64,000 nucleotides of DNA, taken from CAIWHR01 sp963813415. Its GTDB lineage: Bacteria > Pseudomonadota > Gammaproteobacteria > Burkholderiales > Casimicrobiaceae. A model generated the notes under the pieces. The model did not search any database, was not told the origin of the DNA, and worked only from the letters and a program-made list of their open reading frames with translations. This document shows positions 59,840 to 64,000 of the stretch, piece after piece. Position numbers and translations under genes: made by a program. The number at the start of each line of letters is the position of its first letter. Positions within the stretch are counted from its first letter, which is position 1. The DNA is taken from NCBI GenBank assembly GCA_963813415.1, contig CAWEYW010000010.1, positions 224,717 through 288,716 on the forward strand. Direction: 5' to 3'.

Positions 59840-60001
59840 ATGCGACAGTCGCCCAAGCCCGTGGAGGGCATCATTCCGGATGCGCTTGGGAAGATGCCCC
59901 GGGCTACTCTCGAACGTCTTCATGCCGACATGCAGGAGCTCCTCCGAGTCGCTAAAGTGCGTAGCGCCAAAGCGGCGATGAAGCCTTTAGCCGAGCCGTA
60001 G
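59840..60001 (+). CDS. Possible small protein (53 residues)
   Basis: From ATG 59840 the frame MRQSPKPVEGIIPDALGKMP, RATLERLHADMQELLRVAKV and a Lys/Ala tail runs to TAG 60001. Composition is protein-like with an amphipathic helix, but no family is recognised and the ribosome-binding site is weak. A strong plus-strand terminator follows 117 bases later, which suggests a transcript passes here. Confidence 0.3.
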   Translation: MRQSPKPVEGIIPDALGKMPRATLERLHADMQELLRVAKVRSAKAAMKPLAEP

Positions 60002-60117
60002 CAAACGTAGGCGGCGCGGAGTTTGTGCGAATCGGTCAAACTCGTTCAAGTGGCGCACGCGTCGGTTCTCGGAGAGCTGCGCGTCAGAACAACAGGAGGT
60101 CCGATAGGAGGAGGTGA

Positions 60118-60145
60118 GGGGGTGCGCGCGCATCCCCTTTTCTTT
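60118..60145 (+). terminator. Intrinsic terminator
   Basis: An eight-pair stem (GGGGGTGC with GCATCCCC, one G-U pair, loop GCGC) is directly followed by TTTTCTTT. This is the clearest rho-independent terminator in the window. The only upstream plus-strand candidate is the small frame at 59840-60001. Confidence 0.75.
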
Positions 60146-60279
60146 GCGAGCGCGTGCGGCGCCAATGGCAGGGCGCATTGCCTCGCCTGACCTCGTGCGG
60201 TCGACGAGTCACGAACGTCCGGCTGCTACCGTGGTCGACAGCCGCAGGGGTAGAACTCTTGACGTCGGAAGGAGATTTC

Positions 60280-60864
60280 ATGAAAAAGCTTGTCACGAGC
60301 GCGTTCTGTGCGGTGTCGCTGTTGGGTGCCGGTCCCGCCGCTGCCTTCTATCCCTGGCGCGATCACGCGGCGCCGTTCGTTTACCTCTTCGGAAACGATT
60401 TCGACACGCATCAGCAGACCAGGCTGAAGCAGGACGGTACCCTGTCCGGCTACTTCTATATTCAGTTCACGGGTGTCGTCACTACCGACGGTTATCCCGT
60501 TGCGACTCATGCGGACTGTAGTGCGGGCCCCTGCGACGTAGGCTGGACACTCGATGGCGAGCCCGGGGTGGCAACCCTCGTTTATCAGACCGATCACGAT
60601 CACCCCTTGTTTCTGGTGAGCCGCTCGGACATCCCGCAACCGGGTGCGTACGCACACTTCCACTGGGTCGGCGACATGCCAGCGGTCGGCGCCGCCGTGA
60701 CCGGCTATTTCCTGCAGCTGACGGCAGTCGACTTCTTTTGCTTCATTCACTACCAGGCGAGCGGTGCTCAGAGCAGCCGCACATGTGGCGCCAACGGTGG
60801 TGTCGCTGTGAACCCGGGAATCGACGTCGCCACGCACCTTAACATCGTGCCAAGCTTCCTTTGA
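60280..60864 (+). CDS. Secreted protein of unknown function
   Basis: A 194-residue protein from ATG 60280 after TCGGAAGGAGATTTC. Signal peptide MKKLVTSAFCAVSLLGAGPA, with cleavage near AAA. The mature part is rich in aromatic residues and beta strands (PFVYLFGNDFDTHQQTRLKQ, then GYFYIQFTGVVTTDGYPVAT and AYAHFHWVGDMPAVGAAVTG) with a few cysteines (CSAGPCDV, FFCF, RTCGAN) that may form disulfides. I do not recognise the family; it is probably periplasmic or extracellular. Confidence 0.65.
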   Translation: MKKLVTSAFCAVSLLGAGPAAAFYPWRDHAAPFVYLFGNDFDTHQQTRLKQDGTLSGYFYIQFTGVVTTDGYPVATHADCSAGPCDVGWTLDGEPGVATLVYQTDHDHPLFLVSRSDIPQPGAYAHFHWVGDMPAVGAAVTGYFLQLTAVDFFCFIHYQASGAQSSRTCGANGGVAVNPGIDVATHLNIVPSFL

Positions 60865-60995
60865 GCGACGGAGCCCCTGCGGCTAGGAGTGTCGTTCGGT
60901 GGGGGTCGCTTAAATCGAAGTTCCCCTCCGGTAAGGTAGTCAACGTGCGGCGGGCGGCCACGGGCGCAGCGCGCTTCAGAACCGAAGGAGGTGAC

Positions 60996-61430
60996 ATGGC
61001 CAGCAGCAACGCCAAATTACCGGAGCGGCTCCTGATGGCGGGTTTCGGCGGTGGCGATATGTCGGTGCTGGACGAAGTGGTATCCGAAAACTTGGTCGAG
61101 CATCAGCTCGGATTACCCCGAGGCCGCGAGGGACTCAAGAGCGTGGTCCGAGCGTTGCGACAGGCATTCCCGGATCTGAAGTACAGCGTGCTGCAGTTGG
61201 CGGAGGACGGAGACAAGGTCTGGGGCCATTTTCGGGCCCGGGGCACCCACCTGGGGCCGTTCATGGGGAGCGCTCCGACCGGCAAGAGCTTCGAAATCGA
61301 CGTGATCGACATTGCTCGCTTCGACGACGGGCAACTCGTGGAACACTGGGGGGTGCCGGACCGATTAGGGCTGTTACTGCAATTGGGCATCTTTCCGCCG
61401 TCACGATTCCCGGCTGACGTGCCCCGGTGA
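60996..61430 (+). CDS. SnoaL-like (ester cyclase/NTF2-fold) protein
   Basis: A 144-residue protein from ATG 60996, right behind GAAGGAGGTGAC. The pattern is that of the SnoaL-like polyketide-cyclase family: GFGGGDMSVLDEVVSENLVE, GLKSVVRALRQAFPDLKYSV, WGHFRARGTHLGPFMGSAPT and DIARFDDGQLVEHWGVPDRL. The fold is NTF2-like with an open cone; such proteins range from cyclases to isomerases and hydrolases. Function is not predictable. It precedes a broken FAD monooxygenase gene, possibly in one catabolic unit. Confidence 0.85.
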   Translation: MASSNAKLPERLLMAGFGGGDMSVLDEVVSENLVEHQLGLPRGREGLKSVVRALRQAFPDLKYSVLQLAEDGDKVWGHFRARGTHLGPFMGSAPTGKSFEIDVIDIARFDDGQLVEHWGVPDRLGLLLQLGIFPPSRFPADVPR

Positions 61431-61493
61431 CGTTCCGCCGCCGCTACGCTTAATCGGGAGGTAGCGCGACCGTTCGGTCACGAGCACATCCTC

Positions 61494-62681
61494 ATGAGGA
61501 CAGTGATCAACGGCGTCGGTATCGCCGGCCCGACGCTTGCCTACTGGCTGCGGGACCGCGGTCACGAAGTCGTCCTTCTCGAGAGTGCGGCGTCGCTTCG
61601 CGGGGGCGGCTACATCATCGATTTCTGGGGCATCGGCTACGACGTTGCCGAACGGATGGGGCTGCTCCCGACGATCCGTGAGCTGGGCTATCAGGTCAGG
61701 GAAGTCCGGTTCGTCGACCGGCGTGGCTACAAGAACGGCGGGTTTGCGACGGACGTTTTCCGCCGGTTGACCAAGGACCGCTTCACGAGTCTTCGGCGTT
61801 CCGATCTTGCCGCGACTTTGTACGGTGCGTTGGTTGGAAAAGTCGAGACAATCTTCGGTGACTCAATTGCGAGCCTCACGACGCATAGGGAGCGCGCGCT
61901 GGTGGGCTTCGAGCATGCCTCGCCCCGTGAGTTCGATCTGGTCGTCGGCGCAGACGGCTTGCATTCGCGCGTGCGTGAGCTGACGTTGGGAGCGCAAACC
62001 GAGCTCGAAGTGTCGCTCGGCTACCATGTGGCCGCGTTCGACGTGGAAGCGTACCCCGTGCGCGACGATCTGGTGTATGTAACTCATGGCGCGGCGGGAA
62101 GACAGATCTCGCGATTCTCGATGCGAAACGACAGGACGCTGTTCCTGTTCATCTTCGACGATAAATACCTGCCGGCCGAGCCCCCCGCGGACTGATCACC
62201 AGCGCCGCGCCGCCGTGAAAAGCGCCTTTGAGGATGTTGGCTGGGAATGTCCGCGAATACTCGAGGCGATGGAACGGGTGGAAGACGAAATCTATTTCGA
62301 TCGCGTCAGCCAAATTCGGATGAACCGCTGGTCGAACCGCCGCACCGTGCTCGTCGGTGACGCCGCGGCCTGCGTTTCGCTGTTGGCGGGGGAGGGTACG
62401 GTCTCGCGATGGCAGAGGCTTATGTCCTTGCCGGTGAGCTTCGGTCCTGCGGGAACGATTACGCTTCGGCGTTCGCTCGCTATGAGCAGCGGCTGAGGCC
62501 GTTGCTGAAGACTAAACAGGCGTCGGCCCCAAAATTTGCCCGCGCCTTCGCGCCGAAGAGCGCGTTCGGCGTCGGCATTCGTAACCTGGTCAGCCGAGCG
62601 CTTGGCCTGCCGGGCTTGGCAGACTTCTTGGTCCGGCGTGATTTGCGCGACGACGTCGAGATACCCGAATACCGCCTCTAA
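61494..62681 (+). pseudogene. FAD-dependent monooxygenase gene with two frameshifts
   Basis: From ATG 61494 the frame begins RTVINGVGIAGPTLAYWLRD (FAD motif GxGIAGPxLA), and later FDLVVGADGLHSRVRELTLG (the GADG-hSxVR motif). It ends at 62195. The continuation (RRAAVKSAFEDVGWECPRIL, then RRTVLVGDAAACVSLLAGEG with GDAA) is in a second frame. A third frame from about 62395 gives GLAMAEAYVLAGELRSCGND and the C-terminus. The second shift falls in GCGGGGGAGGG. Joined, the protein is about 395 residues, normal for a PHBH-type hydroxylase. It is inactive as written. Confidence 0.83.
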
Positions 62682-62738
62682 AGGCGCGGCGTCTGACTCG
62701 CCGCGGGACGCAGCCGTTCGCTTAATTCAGGAGGTCGC

Positions 62739-63707
62739 ATGCAGCAGGGTTCACCGCACCACGCCGCCGGCGCGCGGAATAGCCGAGCGCCTCTCGCCGA
62801 CTCGAGGCTGCTGCTGGTCGTACTGTTGTTGGTTGCCCTTGCAGGTAGCGTCGGCTCTGCCGTCGCGCAACCGCCTCCGCTCGAACGTGCGCGGTATCTC
62901 GTGACCACGGTCATGGCCTGCGGGAACTGTCACACGCCAAAGGACGCGGACGGAGCGCCCCTGCGTTCGAGAGAGTTGGCCGGCGGCGGTATCGGTTTCG
63001 ACATCCAGCCCTTTGCCGGCACGGCGCCGAACATCACTCCCGACCGGGAAACGGGGATTGGCACTTTGAGCGACGACGAGATCAGCGAGCTCCGACCCAC
63101 GGCGAAAGGCCCAACCGCGGGCCGCTGGGCGGGCAAACCGCTGGCCGTCCCGATGGCAGTGAACTTCTTCAAGGCGATCACCCCGACCGTCTAGATGCGG
63201 TCGTCGCCTACCTGCGCTCCGTCCCAGCCGTTCGCAACGCGGTCCCGCCACCCGTGTACCGGGGACCGGTTCGACGCGAACTGTTTCCCGAAGCCGAATG
63301 TGGCTTCAGCGCGAGCGACATGCAGGTCAGGGCCACGTCGTGGTGCCTACCTCGCGACCATTGGACATTGCCTCGAGTGCCACACGCCGATGAAGGACGG
63401 CGTGTGGCAGTACGAGACGGCGCTCGGTGCAGGTGGAAGGCCGTTCCTGCCGTCGTTCGTTAAAGGGCTTCCGGAGCGTTGGAAAGGCGTCGTCTCGCGC
63501 AACATCCCCTCCGATCCGGAGCAGGGGCTCGGCAAGTGGAGCGATGCGGAGATCAAAGGCTCCATCACACGCGGCGTAAGCCGGCACGGTCGGCGACTGC
63601 AACCGCCGATGGCATTTGCTTGGTACGCGGGTATCACTGATGACGATCTGGATGCGATCGTCGCCTATTTGCGTGCGCTGCCGCCCAAGCGCGCTGAAAT
63701 TCGGTAA
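62739..63707 (+). pseudogene. Diheme cytochrome c gene with frameshifts
   Basis: ATG 62739 has an ideal site (CAGGAGGTCGC) and a signal peptide (LLLVVLLLVALAGSVGSAVA). The first haem motif is TTVMACGNCHTPKDADG, and the first frame closes at 63194. LDAVVAYLRSVPAVRN continues in a second frame, and AYLATIGHCLECHTPMKDGV (second haem, CLECH) with MAFAWYAGITDDDLDAIVAY in a third, to TAA 63707. Joined, it is a two-domain cytochrome of the kind that serves alcohol or sugar dehydrogenases such as the GMC enzyme at 1-1243. As written it cannot yield a full protein. Confidence 0.82.
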
Positions 63708-64000
63708 CCGTTTGTGTTTGCAGGCCGTCGCCCGAACCCGGACGAGATCAGGGCGCTTCCACGACGGAGCGGCTTTTCGTGCCTCGCATTCATGCACCGG
63801 TTGGGTGCCTCACGTGCCGCCGCTGTTGCCTGGACAGTGCGCGGGCTGCTTCGAAAGAGTCCCAGCAAAGCTTCACGGACGATGAGAGTATCCGACTCGG
63901 CGCCGATCACTTGGCGTGCAGCGGGAGTGACCTGCCGGTGCTGTGGCGCACGTCAGGGGAGGGGTGCGCATTCGGAGGCGAGGCGGTCGCTGATGGGGTG
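63708..64000. other. No gene recognised at the right edge
   Basis: The last 290 bases hold short frames on both strands without family motifs. A gene starting beyond the right edge cannot be excluded. Confidence 0.35.

Overview
The window is GC-rich DNA of a Gram-negative bacterium, probably a betaproteobacterium close to the Burkholderiales. That placement is inferred from the character of MscL, AqpZ, the LysR regulator, the RND pump and the Mrp antiporter. No rRNA, tRNA or CRISPR array was seen. Most genes concern stress, redox and envelope functions, and an unusual number of gene relics lie between them.

Left part (1-21.4 kb). A minus-strand set encodes a GMC-type FAD dehydrogenase (running off the left edge), its small Tat-type subunit and a DoxX protein. 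A beta-helix-like protein, a YgiD-type extradiol dioxygenase and two gene fragments meeting head-on (isochorismatase and 6-phosphogluconolactonase) follow. Next come an ECF sigma tail, a histidine kinase, and a stress cluster at 8-15.6 kb: three universal stress proteins, two Rnk-like regulators, a GNAT acetyltransferase, a LysR regulator, a G-domain-less EF-G-like protein, an SMR exporter and an EF-hand protein. A complete, tightly overlapping Mrp/Mnh cation/proton antiporter operon (fused AB, C, D, E, F, G) occupies 15.6-21.4 kb on the minus strand.

Decay zone (21.4-30 kb). This holds a CopA tail, a 5'-truncated TrbI, a probable cobalamin riboswitch, a frameshifted TonB receptor plug, a response-regulator relic, and a mosaic of IS3, integrase and COG4705 pieces. 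Within it lies an intact cluster: cupin, LytTR response regulator, LytS-type kinase, and a second LytS-like protein that lacks the phosphoacceptor histidine.

Middle part (30-36.3 kb). A COG4705 membrane protein, an anchored cytochrome c and an RND adaptor/permease pair.

Envelope/osmotic island (36.8-55.6 kb). Two DUF937-OmpA paralogues, dodecin, AqpZ, DUF3761, GlsB/YeaQ, DUF3597, RlpA-like, MscL, DUF2853, a 1221-residue DUF748 protein, DUF4197, a crystallin/glycine-zipper protein, a ZIP transporter, a Bcs1-like AAA ATPase, an Ala-rich lipoprotein and a BON-LysM (Kbp-like) protein. Relics of a DUF937 gene and of the DUF748 3' end are embedded in it or flank it.

Right part (55.6-64 kb). A second YgiD and an intact FMN reductase sit beside a deleted FMN-reductase relic. 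A 3-hydroxyisobutyrate-dehydrogenase-like gene, a FAD monooxygenase gene and a diheme cytochrome c gene are all broken by frameshifts. Several shifts fall in G/C runs, so sequencing or assembly error must be excluded; the internal-deletion relics cannot be explained by single-base errors.
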